DNA of 64,000 bases from Phlyctochytrium arcticum (Eukaryota; Chytridiomycota; Chytridiomycetes; Chytridiales; Chytridiaceae): assembly GCA_025602905.1 (NCBI GenBank), contig JAHLKI010000034.1:124001-188000 (forward strand). Reading direction: 5' to 3'. A model generated the notes under the pieces. It was not told the origin of the DNA, did no database searches, and saw nothing but the letters and a program-made list of their open reading frames with translations. Of the stretch, positions 23,991 through 35,224 are shown piece after piece. Within the stretch, counting starts at the first letter, position 1. Every line of letters begins with the position of its first letter. A program made the translations under genes and the position numbers.

Positions 23991-25521
23991 TTATGTGTAC
24001 AGGAAAGAAGGGGGGGGTATAACAATCAGCGCGACCAAACAGATGGCTGGCTCTGCGCCCAGATGGGTGGAGGCCTGAGCGATGATGACCGGGCCGGTAA
24101 CAGTGTCGGTGGATTTGAGTAATAAGATGTGGACTGCGAGTGGTGCTCTGATGGGTTTCGCGGTGAGGGTAATGAGGCATGTAAGGGTTGGGTTGGATGC
24201 GTTCTTGAGGGTATTTTCGAACTTGATCCTGGTACATATCGGTCCCTGGTACAAGTCCACTCCCCTTCCCCGTCAATATCCGAATAAACCGATCCACCTT
24301 CTCCAACCCCATCCTCCACTCCTCCACCTCTCCGACAAATCTCATCCCACAGGCCTTCAAGCACACTCCCCACAATCCCATCCACCAATTTGATCACCTC
24401 TTTTGTGATGATGCTGGGCGGCAGGGCAGGTATTTTGGCGGCACTGCCGGGCGGAAGCCAGAATCCCACATACCGCCGCGACGAAGAATTAATGTACCGC
24501 ATCCAGAGTGCGTTTAACCCGGTTTGAAAAGTGGGACTTGGGTGCGGGATCGGAGTCAGATCGACAGATTTTGTCCATTCGTTGGGTGTCGTGTCTTGAC
24601 CTGATAAAAAAAGAGCCTCGCCCCGCGTGCAGGCTCCCCGTCCCATTCCCTCTAAATCCATCCATAGTCGGAGATATTCTCGCACGAATCGGGCGGCATT
24701 GCTGACTTCCCTATCAACCTATTTGGGGCAATGTTTACAACCTGGTTTTTGGGGGGAATTTGGTGAAATGACATTACCTGACACAGATCCCAGAAATCAG
24801 TCGAGAAGGAGTTTGAGTGGGTAGATGACGGGCCTTTGCGGATTGCACGCAAGAATAAGGTTCGGGTAAGCGGTGGTTGTCGCTGATGGCAGGTATCGAG
24901 TTGCTGTGGAAAAGAGGGTTGATGAGGTGTTGGTAAGGGTGGGTGATGGAGTGGGTGCTCATGGCAAGCATGATATTTCTGATGAGAATTGGGAGTGTGT
25001 GGAGGATGGTGAGATTGTGGCATCGGCGGGGACAGAGTAATGTAGGGGGATATCTTGGATTTGCCACTTTCCGGTCGACCGTAATTTTCCTCATGATGGT
25101 CTCTGCCTCGTTGTCGTGATCGAGGTTGGTCTGCTAGCTTGGAAGCGCTATATTTAGGGTCATCTCGTTCATGTCTGCTCTTGCAATTCCATCCATGTGC
25201 AGAAGGGTACCCGCTCTCCCCCTCACCCGTACTTCTAAATTGTGGTGCAGCATAATGTCCATCATTCCCCTTCCCCTCATCTTCACCGCCGTAAAAATCC
25301 CACAACTCATCCAAGACCCCTCCCGCTTCTTCTTCTTCCTGGTCACTTCTCAGATCCAGCTGCTCCAGCAATGGGTACTCTTCCGATGGCTTTTCGTAAT
25401 GAGGTTGATGCGGATATGAGGCTCGCGAATCATAGAGAGATTGACAGGATGAACATCTGTTTTGATGAGATTCCTGCTGGGGGATGGGAACCCGATGCCC
25501 GGCCACCAATGTTGTCAACAT
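23991..25521 (-). pseudogene. unknown protein gene with two apparent frameshifts
   Basis: Exon 1 (25521-24778, 248 codons) begins MLTTLVAGH. It holds two CxxC-like Cys, an acidic DQEEEEAGG patch and a long His/Pro/Gln-rich stretch. A clean intron leads to exon 2 at 24718 (VDREVSNAARFVREYLRLWM). Coding character continues through KYVGFWLPPG-like and ITKEVIKLVDGIVG segments. It then moves to a second frame (FVGEVEEWRMGLEKV) near 24365, and to a third (IKFENTLKNASNPTLTCLI) near 24258, ending at 23991. Each move equals one extra base beside a G-run. The family is not recognised. Either the gene is decaying or the sequence has two homopolymer errors. Confidence 0.45.
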
Positions 25522-25993
25522 GGCCCTCCCGGACCTTCAAAGTTTTTACGCTCAGAAGGATGCGTTTGAAAGAGTTTTGGCAGCGGATCTTGGCCAAGGA
25601 ATCCTTTGATCTGACCCCTCGCCACGCGTAAAGCGACTTTCAACCCCTTCACTTACGAAATTGTGGTACGGTCGCACGCGTTCAGGATTTTGCCAACCAT
25701 TTTAACCCCCAAGACCGACCATGTTTGGAATTCTTACAATGGCTGAATGGAAATGCTCAACATCTTTCCGCCGGCACTGAATACTCTTCGTGTCTTACTC
25801 GGTGCAAAGTTGAAAACCATTCCAAAGATTCTGGCCGTGGAATTTGAAGTCGCGCGCTGTCATGAGTGGCTGTGAAAGTCATTGGTGCTGACGTCCCACC
25901 TTTGTTCAGGACTCTTCAGAGTTTTATCCTCCAACATTTCCTCAAAGGACGAGCAAGCAATTACATACAACTTTAGATATAGAAAGGGCCAGT
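25522..25993. other. spacer with short coding-like fragments
   Basis: Plus-strand fragments look coding but lie in different frames: one starting at 25520 (MALPDLQSFYAQKD) and another over about 25630-25855 (FNPQDRPCLEFLQWL). I could not join them with canonical introns. They may be a relic gene; no family is recognised. Confidence 0.25.
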
Positions 25994-28004
25994 ATGACAG
26001 AAGGAGATGATTCAGGTCCAGTAGGGAATTCCACCACGTCTTCGCTTCCTCCACGGAAGCGTTCAGCCAGCGAAGCGCTCAACATTGTGGTCACAACTAC
26101 CACTACCCCTACGACCACAATGAATGTCGAAACAAAGCCTGCTAAACATATCGACAGCAGTGTGGCAGAACACCGACTATCTGCACCCATGCTTGCTCTT
26201 ACAGCTACCTGGCAGGGGTAAGTCGCAAGCCTCAACGGAATAGAATAAACATGTATTGATTAAGTCTCTAGTAAAAAGTATCCGATAGATGTCCCGGCCC
26301 ATTGTACCATTGGGGAAGTCAAGCTCCGGTTGGCAGAGACCACGCAGGTCTTACCGGAGCGCCAGAAGCTCATTGGTTTCGTGAAGGGCAAGTTGCCCGG
26401 CGATGATGTTGTTTTGTCTACCCTAGACCTCAAACCGTCGCATTCATTCATGATGTTGGGCACGGGTACGTATCTACCCGCATGGCTTTTGGGATGGTGT
26501 TGTTTATAGGTGTGATTTGGTTAGTTGAGCACAAGATACATCAGGAGCCTGCCGTGGGAGAGTTACCGGAAGTCGTGAATGTAAATCCATTTGAAATGTC
26601 ATATCTGCAACTCAGGCATGACAGGCCAGCGCTTTCTAGGATCTGGACTATGATTTCTTGGATTATATTCCCACCGATGATCGATCCAAAAATGACGAGC
26701 GAAACAAGCGGAAACTGAAAGAGTACATAGATAAGGTTCGGTGACATCGATCAGTTCTCTTTTGATGTCTTGCTCGAGCTAATGATGAGCCCCCTCAGAC
26801 CAACATCACTGTGTTCAACCCTTTACGACCAGGTTCGTGGCGATTCCCGCGAGCCACAGAGACGAGATAACCAACCAAACGTAGGTAAAAAGATGCTGGT
26901 TTTGGACCTAGGTACTGCACAGTGTTTGCATTAGTTGTACCCATTGAACCCTCCACTGACCCGTCTTATTTCAGATTACACGCTGTTTGGTAGTTACTTT
27001 ACAAAGAAGATGCTTTTTCCCGAAACCCATTTGCTTATACCTATCGGATTACAGATTGCAAATCCACTGCTGGGCATATATCGGAGCTAGCTCGACCTGG
27101 AATGCATGAAATGCTCGTACGTGCCAGACCACGTTCCTTCCTTCATCTCTCTGACTGGTGTGCTAGACTGCTGTTTATCCATATTACGATATTTGCATAT
27201 GGAGTCAAACGTCTTGGAAGGTAACAGTCGCGACATTATGCAAAATGCGGTTCGACTTTAACTTACCCATAGCGTTAGTGGCTGGAAATGAAGGTGACAG
27301 AGCTGGGTATTCTGACCCATCCTGCGTATCGCATCGCATTCGGTAAGAATGACCTTTCTTTCTTGGTGCAATGTGAACAAGAGAACTAACGTGTTGTCAT
27401 GCACCGTTTCAGTGATGGATCGGTCAACCATGTTTAGTATCACGAGCACGACTCGTCGGGTCGACGGGAAACCCGTTAAACATGAAGTGAAAGCATTGGA
27501 CATTATCTGGACAAAGTTTGGAGATCGCTTCGGGCCGCACAGTATGTTGTCGTCTACATGTCCAAGAGTTTTGATTCTTAAGAATTTGCAGATACGATAC
27601 ATGTCGACGACGTCGGCCGTAATTTTGCCATGAACCCACAAAGTGTGGGTAGTCTCCCCTTCGGACCTCATCCCTTCGACAATCAAGCTGATGTTTTTCT
27701 TCATATATATAGGGCTTGAAGATTTCCGCCTTTAAGAACGCACCGATGACTCGCGCAACCGATCGAGCATTATACCCTCTTACCCGCTACCTCCTCCAAC
27801 TCTCACTTGTCGACAATTTTGGTGTATTGGAGCATAAGGTGACATAACGAGTTCAGGTTTTCCTCTGGATGATATTCTAAAACGACACTTTTACAGTATT
27901 GGAAGACGTTTAATGGCCCCCTACCTGACATTGTCCCACCAACGCCCGAGCTTGGTCAAGTAGAGGAGGGGCCGTCGGTACCATGGGGTGGTTTTAGTCA
28001 GTAG
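25994..28004 (+). CDS. UBLCP1: UBLCP1-type ubiquitin-like domain CTD phosphatase, 14 exons
   Basis: Exons 25994-26217, 26272-26465, 26525-26580, 26640-26735, 26799-26832, 26885-26911, 26975-26989, 27055-27116, 27167-27220, 27279-27342, 27413-27541, 27592-27644, 27713-27838 and 27897-28004 join in phase to 413 residues. UBLCP1 dephosphorylates nuclear 26S proteasome and lowers its activity. A Ser/Thr-rich N-terminal extension precedes the ubiquitin-like domain (LPERQKLIGFVKGKLPGDD). Then VVNDLDYDF, NPLRPGKKMLVLDLDYTLF with the FCP/HAD nucleophile motif DxDxT, CIWSQTS, and VDDVGRNFAMNP follow, ending in the conserved helical tail. The catalytic DLDYT is split between a 27-nt and a 15-nt exon. 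Confidence 0.93.
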
Positions 28005-28243
28005 TACTTTTCGCTTTTTATAATAGAAGTTGGTAAATTAGAAAATGTCAGTGGTGGACAAGTGTTTCTTCTGCCAGCTGGCTCATAAATGGTTGGGTAT
28101 AAGATCTGACAATCAAATGTACACGTCCTGTTTACTGCAGCTATTTCCTGGCGACCTGTATCCTTGATTGACCAACCAGAAATTAAGCAGGAATAAGACT
28201 TGACAAAGTTTTAAGAATAGAGTCCTGTTTAATTGAAAAAAAT
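28005..28243. other. UBLCP1 downstream spacer
   Basis: Probably the 3' UTR of the phosphatase gene. No other feature is seen. Confidence 0.4.
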
Positions 28244-28729
28244 ATGTTTAGCCAAATCGCCGTCAAGAAATCACAGTCCCTCAAGAATTCCTGCGGAGTC
28301 GGAGATCTAGACTCCCGCGGAAAATTTGAGCAAGACGCGGATATAAGACACCCAAGGTCCCATGAGTCGGTACCAAAAGTACGGAAAACGGGGCTTTTCG
28401 CTTTAAAGTCGAAAACTGGGAAAGCTCATAAAGATTCTGCTTTCGACGACCCAAGGAAGTATCTGATCTCCTCAAGATCACATCGTCGTGTAGGGATAGT
28501 CTTATGGTGATGGGAAGACATTACTGGGATAGGCGAGGTCGTCAGACTAGGAAAGCAACTGGCAGGAGGACTATATCGACTGATCAAGTATCTCCTGGTC
28601 TACTTCACTAGGAGACAACCGGGTGTTCTGGCTTCCTTCACGGTTGCCGGAGCATGTCAACACATTGTCAGAGCGGGACCAGGATTTGTGGATGAGAGCC
28701 GGGACGAGAGTTGGGGAACCATGGGTTGA
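28244..28729 (+). CDS. possible two-exon gene of unknown function
   Basis: Exon 1 (28244-28487) and exon 2 (28533-28729) would join across a 45-nt intron in phase to 146 residues. Exon 1 is basic and hydrophilic (FALKSKTGKAHKD). Exon 2 contains GGLYRLIKYLLVYFTRRQPG, a possible membrane or amphipathic helix, then VAGACQHIVRAGPG. No family is recognised. The intron lacks a clear branch point, so this could be chance. Confidence 0.28.
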
Positions 28730-28845
28730 CTGATACCATATTTTCTTGATAGACCTGATTTATGATATAGTAAGTCACTCAACTTATTCCTTGTATGTAA
28801 TTAGTGAAATGATCACTTACCAGAACGATGTTTTAATGTGCAGCC

Positions 28846-29217
28846 TTGTCAACAATTTCTAGCTTGTTTTTCGACTCAACTCAAAGCAAGTACGGAAAAT
28901 GGAAGGGTCGATTTATTTTTTTGAGGAAACTATCGAATCTCTTCAAGCTTTCTACTGTCAACGAGATAGATAGCCAAATCTATTGCTTCAAATTGCCGAT
29001 ACCAGACTTGTCGGAGTTGACATCACTAGCTAAAGTCATTAGCACTGTAAGTACCTCGCTGACTGACTTCGTTCTATCGAAAAACGTTGATGCTCATATA
29101 AAAAATTCCGATTTCGCAGATTTCTTCATCTGCATACGCGCGGGGACCAAGGGTAGTGGGGGAAACTTTATACACAAGGGCTGTTCCATTGTTGTCACCC
29201 AATTGGAACATCTTTGA
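28846..29217 (+). CDS. possible coding fragment, Leu-rich
   Basis: An open stretch of 123 codons with Leu-rich segments (FLRKLSNLFKLSTVNE, LPIPDLSELTSLAKV) that faintly recall leucine-rich repeats. A splice acceptor just precedes it. It sits upstream of the tandem array and may belong with it as a decayed gene. Function unknown. Confidence 0.22.
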   Translation: MSTISSLFFDSTQSKYGKWKGRFIFLRKLSNLFKLSTVNEIDSQIYCFKLPIPDLSELTSLAKVISTVSTSLTDFVLSKNVDAHIKNSDFADFFICIRAGTKGSGGNFIHKGCSIVVTQLEHL

Positions 29218-29499
29218 TCGGTCAGGAACCACAAACCAAATTAAAGTTTTGACATGACAACCGGGTCTTTTGGTTCCTGGTAAATCCCGATCTATACCTG
29301 TTTTACTTGAATGTTATCGGACTAATGCAAGCGAAATTTAGAGCGAAAACTTGTGGCGGGAAGCTTCGGATGTCCGAAAGATTTGGCGGGAAATATCGGA
29401 GATGGCAGGTTTCAACTTTCGAGCTTCAACATTTGCGCTGGATCATTTGGGACAGGAAAAATCATTCAAATTCCTTCTGCAACTAGGATTTCGGCAAAC

Positions 29500-31020
29500 T
29501 CCAAGATGGCCTTGATGAAAAAAAAGTATGATGGAAAAATCTATCAATTTCGCCAAGTTACGAATTTGACGCGCACACTTTGGACTGCTATTCAAGTCTT
29601 TGGAACCTTATTGAAAATATCTCGCATCTCAAAATATATCCCTACGTTGATTTTCCAATGAGGAATTTCTTTGGGGCGGCCAGGGTCAACGAGGAGTCGT
29701 TGGGGACTCTATCAATTCCTAATTACGCAAACGTTTGGATTCTCAAAAGATATCGCTTCTCTCAAATGTCTCCCGACTCTGGTCGATGGAGAATCTTCAC
29801 ATCGATTCGCTGATTACAAAATTGATCCGCATACTTTGGATTGGGATGCAAGTCAGACATATTGGTAGATAGACTTCGGGGCCCAACTGAGGAGATATGG
29901 CATCTCAAATGTCTCCTCCCTACACTGGGCGAATTATCCACGATGGTTTCATTGATTTTTCAACAAGTATTTGATGCTCGTTCCATGACCTACATTTTCA
30001 CCAAACCTGGCAGAACCCTATCAAAATTCAATGATGAGCATCAATTCAAGTGCAATCAAGTAAAATGCCTATGAGACTACAGAAGGAGCGGGAGCGGGAA
30101 ATCCAAGGGTGCCGACATCAGATCCGATGGGAAAATCCGTCAATTCGCTGACTTCGAATCTGATACGCTTTTATATGTTTTGGATTACAACACAACTCCG
30201 ACACTTGGGTACCCATTGAGAAGATATCGCATCGCAAATGGGCCCTACTCTGGGCGGATTATCCACGGCGGTAGCGTTAATTTCACAAAAACATTCAAAA
30301 CGACACTCGGTACTGCAAAGATGAACGACCTAAATTTTCACCCATACCCAAGTGGAAATTCAATGATGAGCAAAAGGTCTACTCGAGTATGAGAGCACAG
30401 AAAGAGCGGGAAATCCAAGGGTGGCGACACCAGAGACGAGACGATGGGAAAGTCATTCAATTCACTGATTACTGGACTGATTACGAATTTGATACGCTTT
30501 TATACTTTGGATTGCAACACAACTCACAGACAGACTTGGGGCCCCACTGCCACTGCGAAGGCATCGCATCTCAAATGTCTCCCTACTCTAGACGGATCAT
30601 CCACATCGGTATCATTGATTTTACCCGAGTACGAGTAACGCGGACCCATCCTGAAAGTCAATGATGAGCATGTGATGCAGTCAGGTGAAAGATTTATGAG
30701 AGTGCAGAAGGAGCGGGAAATCCAAGGGTGCCGACGCCAGACCCGATGGGAAAATCTTTTGACTACGATATTGATCCGCTTACTACGAATTTGAACCGCT
30801 TAAACTTTGAATTGCAACACAAGTCAGAGACTTTAGCGCCCCACCAAGGAGATATTGCGTCTCACCTACTCTGGGCGTATTATCCACGGCGGTACGATAC
30901 TCTGTACTGCAAAGATACTCGACCTATAATTTCACGCAGACCCAAGTTGAAACTCAATGATGAGCTAAAGGATCTATGAGCGTACAGAAAGAGCGGGAAA
31001 ATCCAAGGATGGCGAGACCG
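29500..31020. repeat. degenerate tandem array, unit about 300 bp
   Basis: Landmarks recur in order: AAATCCAAGGGTG near 30100, 30412 and 30719 (variant near 31004), CAATGATGAGC near 30025, 30359, 30658 and 30957, and CTCAAATGTCTCC near 29760, 29914 and 30570. Spacing is roughly 285-335 bp. At least four copies are clear, with a weaker lead-in from about 29500. Short frames within units give similar peptides (e.g. HLKCLPTL), so it may descend from a repeat-protein gene, but stops interrupt every frame. Confidence 0.7.
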
Positions 31021-34000
31021 AAACTGTAAATGCGGATAATACAGGTTTGGAGTACATTGATGACTGATGCAAGTTTGTGGTACCTGATGATTCATGCCGC
31101 TTGCCAGTTGAGCTAAGACTTCTCCGTTAACTCCGGAGTGGATACAATCTCAAGTAGGGAAATTAAGCGAGTCTGGGAATTAAAAGCCGCTCTTCTCTTT
31201 GCCGGTCGCTCCTACAAGTGCCAAATATCGTCATCGTCGAGCGCTCTAAGATGTTAGTATCCCAACTTGATGCGACGCGCGCGTTCCATATATACAGGCA
31301 GGGTCTGGGTCTAAACAAAGGGTATGCGGGTTAGGCAGTGGATACTGTACCGCTGAGGTACGCTTAATCATGTCCGGCATTAGCGGCATCAGCAATCGAA
31401 TCGAAAGGAAATGATAAAGAGGAGCAGACATTTCTCATGCCACGGCGTTTGACGCGTGAGTTTAAACAGATTCGCGAATCTGCAGTTAGCGCACCACTCT
31501 GTCAGCTTATCGGTATGCCGTGGATTAAAGTGCGCACTTGCAACACATGCATACAGCTGTCTCCATCACGAACCAGCGGCCGACATCTCCTTCTTTAATG
31601 CATGATCTGCCTCCTCCCTTTTTCAGTTCATCGATGCATCAGTGCATTCGTATTAATTTACTCAGGTTAGAATCAAAGATCGAAGTTTTCTTCATGTATA
31701 GCGGATGCTAGCTTAAAATGAATTCTACCTTTTTTTTAGGTGTTCGTTATTCTCAGTCCGAGCGATAGAATGCGCGCGCGCTTGAACTGGGGCTTCGGTC
31801 GGAGATTCGGAACCGTTGGAGCTAAAGTTAGGCCACAACCATGGTAGGGCCGCCAGGACGCCCATCTTGTGAGACATCCTTGAATGGCTGACAGGAGGGT
31901 AAAACTCTTTACACATCAGCCAAGAACCACGGTTCTGGCGAATGGTATCCCACTATTTGGTTTTCGTACTGTTTCCCACGCGTGCCGTTGATGCATGTCG
32001 AATTCCTGATGAATGATGAATGATGCATCAAAGCGGAAAATAAAGGACACTACAGTCGTTTACTAATCTACATGCGACCACCTTAGTTTTAATTGCACGC
32101 GGAGCGCATACATTATCGGATGCACGAAAATACGCACTCAACGACAGTCAGGTCATCGTATGCGAGCGCCGATCTTGTGATGCTTCTATTACCTCGATAC
32201 AGCAACCACGGTACAGTAACGAACGCCGAATGTTGGTGCCCAACGCTGACGCGCATGGCGCGCTCTGGAACCCAAGGTACAGTTATATGTGTTTGATTTT
32301 GACTAATCGTCTTACACTTATCCGTACTGACGCGAGTGTATCATGGTTTCAGGATTTTCTACATGTACGCGGGCAATCTGCATCGAGGCGGCATCGGGAG
32401 ACTGTCTCGGAGTCGGCGAAGCTTTACCATCAAATTACCAAGGGCGTTTGGTACACAAAGCGGCGCCAGGATATTCCCTGCATGCTTTGAAATTCCAAAT
32501 ATCAGGCTCCAGGGCATCGCGTGTATTCTGTTTGCAAGTGGCGATCATCTCATGCATGTTGACCAAACCTGATTTGGATCGTTGAAAGAGAATGTCTCTC
32601 ATGCACGGCTTGGTGTTACTGCTGGTCGACGGATGCATCCGTAATGCACGCGGAGAGCGATATACTCGAGTATTCAGCGCTGGAGAGCCGAACGCCACGC
32701 CACTGATAGTTTCGGTTACTTCCTTCGGACGCGCTGAAGTTGCCTCCCAGAGCTTAACAACACTAGATCGTCCTGATGCATTCGACGTGGAAACTGCATC
32801 GGGAAGCGTTGATGCATGCAGTGGGAGCGAACAAACGGACTGGGATTGGCCAACTGCAATGCTTGCAAAACGACTGCGCCTGCCTCTTCTCGGTCTTTTC
32901 TTTGCAACAAGGTTTACCACCTTCTGGGCCGAGAAGAACTTGTACACACGCGATAGGCACCTTCGGGAATCGGTTGGCAGCCCAACAATATGGAAACAAC
33001 CCGCGATGCATGGCACCAACGCGCATCAGTGCCTGAAATGATCATTGCACTGTCACATCTTTTGGACAAGAAAATTGTTGGGGCATGCAAAGCTATCTTG
33101 AGTCCTGACACATCTTCCTTCTGATCGCCGAGTCTCCATTCTGACCGCTCAGCATCAATCCACGTTCAGAAAATTCTGGACGAGAGTATGCTTGGTAGCA
33201 ACGCGGTCCACAACACTTCCTTGATTTTTTGATTGAGCACCTTTTTCCGACCAATGGAATAACGGCAGACCTGGAACATACGTCAACGTTCTCAGGGTGC
33301 TTTCATGCTATCTCATGCATCTGATGCTGCACGGTATGGTATGCATCCGATCGCCCTCCACGCGTTATGTTTGGCGCACCTGGGTCGTGCGCCAAAGGGT
33401 GCAACTCCGCGACCGCGTTGCGCTTCTTTGCGACCTCCGACATCGGTTCTAGGCCAGGTTCTGGACATGGATCTTCAGAGGGGACCCTCTCTTTCATACA
33501 GCAATCGGCATTTCCCGTTCGACGTATCCTATTCACCTTGATAACCTCTCCTTTTGGTGCGATAATTCTTTGCCCACCACACGCGACTTCCCCACACCCC
33601 GCTACACCGGATGGATGTGCCTCGAATTTTGAACCTGGATGGCAAACGATAAATGCCTCCCCCTTGCAACCCTTTCAAAACTGTCTGCTGTGTGTGTCAC
33701 CTCTGTTGGCAGAGTGATGCAAGCATGGGACCAACATCCGCGATACCAGTGATAGCAAGCATCTACTCACGTCAAGCGCGCATCATTCACCCCACAGGTT
33801 CTATGCATATCTAACACGGATGGATGGCTGCTGCCTTTGGTCGTCTACTCGAGTATTGCCCGCTCGACAATTCCTCACCCTTTGGCGCGCGGCCGTATGT
33901 ATTCGTGCCCATGGGACGCGACTTTGACAAACTACTCAAAATAGCAGCGCAAGAACATCTCATCTCTACATCTTCCCCCTTGCATCATTGGCGACAGACA

Positions 34001-35041
34001 GTACCAGCTTCACGGGAAAACATCCCTTTCATGATCATTATTCTCCGCAATTCAGCTTCACACCATTCAGTACACATATCTGCCCGATGAGTTATGTCCA
34101 GACGAACCCAGCACCACAATAACTGGGGCAGTCACTGACGGAGATGGGCAGACGAATGATGCATTTATTCGATCAAAAGCTTCTGCTGTCCTTGAGCGAG
34201 AGTGCATTCGTGTCCACTTGCAAAGAAAACACACCCCCTTCCAGGTGTGACGCGAATCATGGAATACAAGCATACGGTCAACGCCGAGAGTACAATCGAA
34301 GCTCAATACCTTTCTCAGCTTGGTGCATGGGTGCATGCACGAGCATACCATTCCTTACAATTCAGCTGCTTGTGGGGACCGATTCACCGTCAGCGACCAT
34401 ACACCTATCTTTGTTTCGGGCCTGATCCACCCTCTTCCAACTTGTTACAGATACGCGCAAGGGTTTTCGTCCCAAAAAAAGGTAACCTATATCACGCGTG
34501 CGCAGCACTGAGGTTACCTTCTCTTCCCACCTTCATCAAGTTCAACATCCGTCATTTGCATCCTCATGGCAAGCTTTACACGATGGTCACCAATCCTGCG
34601 GGTGAACAAGATAACTCCCGGAACGTTGATGCATCCTCTGCATCTCATATATTGCCGGCCTGATTTCACTCCAGCAAATAAAACACGCGCACCGGCTTCC
34701 GATCGATGTTCTCCGCGTGTCACAACCATATAAGCACCGACTCTTCCCGACTCTTCCCATTATCGACAACGCCCAAGTCAAAAGAGATTGCTGCAACCGC
34801 TTACTTCCTTATCCTTTTCCCTGCATCGACCAACGACACGCTTGCTGGCTGCCCACTACCACTAACAGCCAAGGACCTTAAGACCCAACCTTGAGCAATG
34901 CATCAACAGCGGTTCCTCTAATGCTAACCAGTCTCCCGTGCGCTACTTCTGCCCCCTTACCCCGCCCATGGCTTCCCCACCAAGAAAGTCAAGACACAAC
35001 ACGCGACACAGTGAAAGTAGAAAAAGAGTAAGTTTGTCTCG
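31021..35041. other. gene-poor region rich in ATGCAT
   Basis: Four kilobases without a gene I can support. Several 100-190-codon frames overlap on both strands (for example 32435-33019 minus and 34202-34663 plus), but none has a recognisable motif or consistent composition. It contains a 16-bp palindrome and an unusual density of ATGCAT. Confidence 0.45.
31467..31482. repeat. 16-bp perfect palindrome
   Basis: CAGATTCGCGAATCTG is self-complementary and lies next to TTTAAA. No gene is attached to it. Confidence 0.8.
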
Positions 35042-35224
35042 CTACTCGAGCACCATTCGATTTATTGATCCTTTACGCTGACTCTGACTAGATCGTGCAT
35101 GTACATCAGATACAGAAGAGGATGGGGGAGGAGGTATATCTTGTATGTGTGATGATGAAGGCGCAGGAGCAGGTATAGGTGTTACAACAGCAGGAGTAGA
35201 AGAAAAGGAGCGTGCAGGATGCAT
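31547..35224. repeat. dispersed ATGCAT motif cluster
   Basis: ATGCAT, often as TGATGCAT or GATGCATC, occurs at about 17 places in 3.7 kb (31547, 31598, 31634, 31991, 32023, 32552, 32633, 32776, 32812, 33006, 33315, 33341, 33803, 34159, 34629, 34898, 35219). About one would be expected by chance. Confidence 0.65.

Noticed and set aside
32435..33041. Overlapping long frames on both strands
   Set aside because: Neither strand shows a domain, codon bias or convincing start; they mirror each other.
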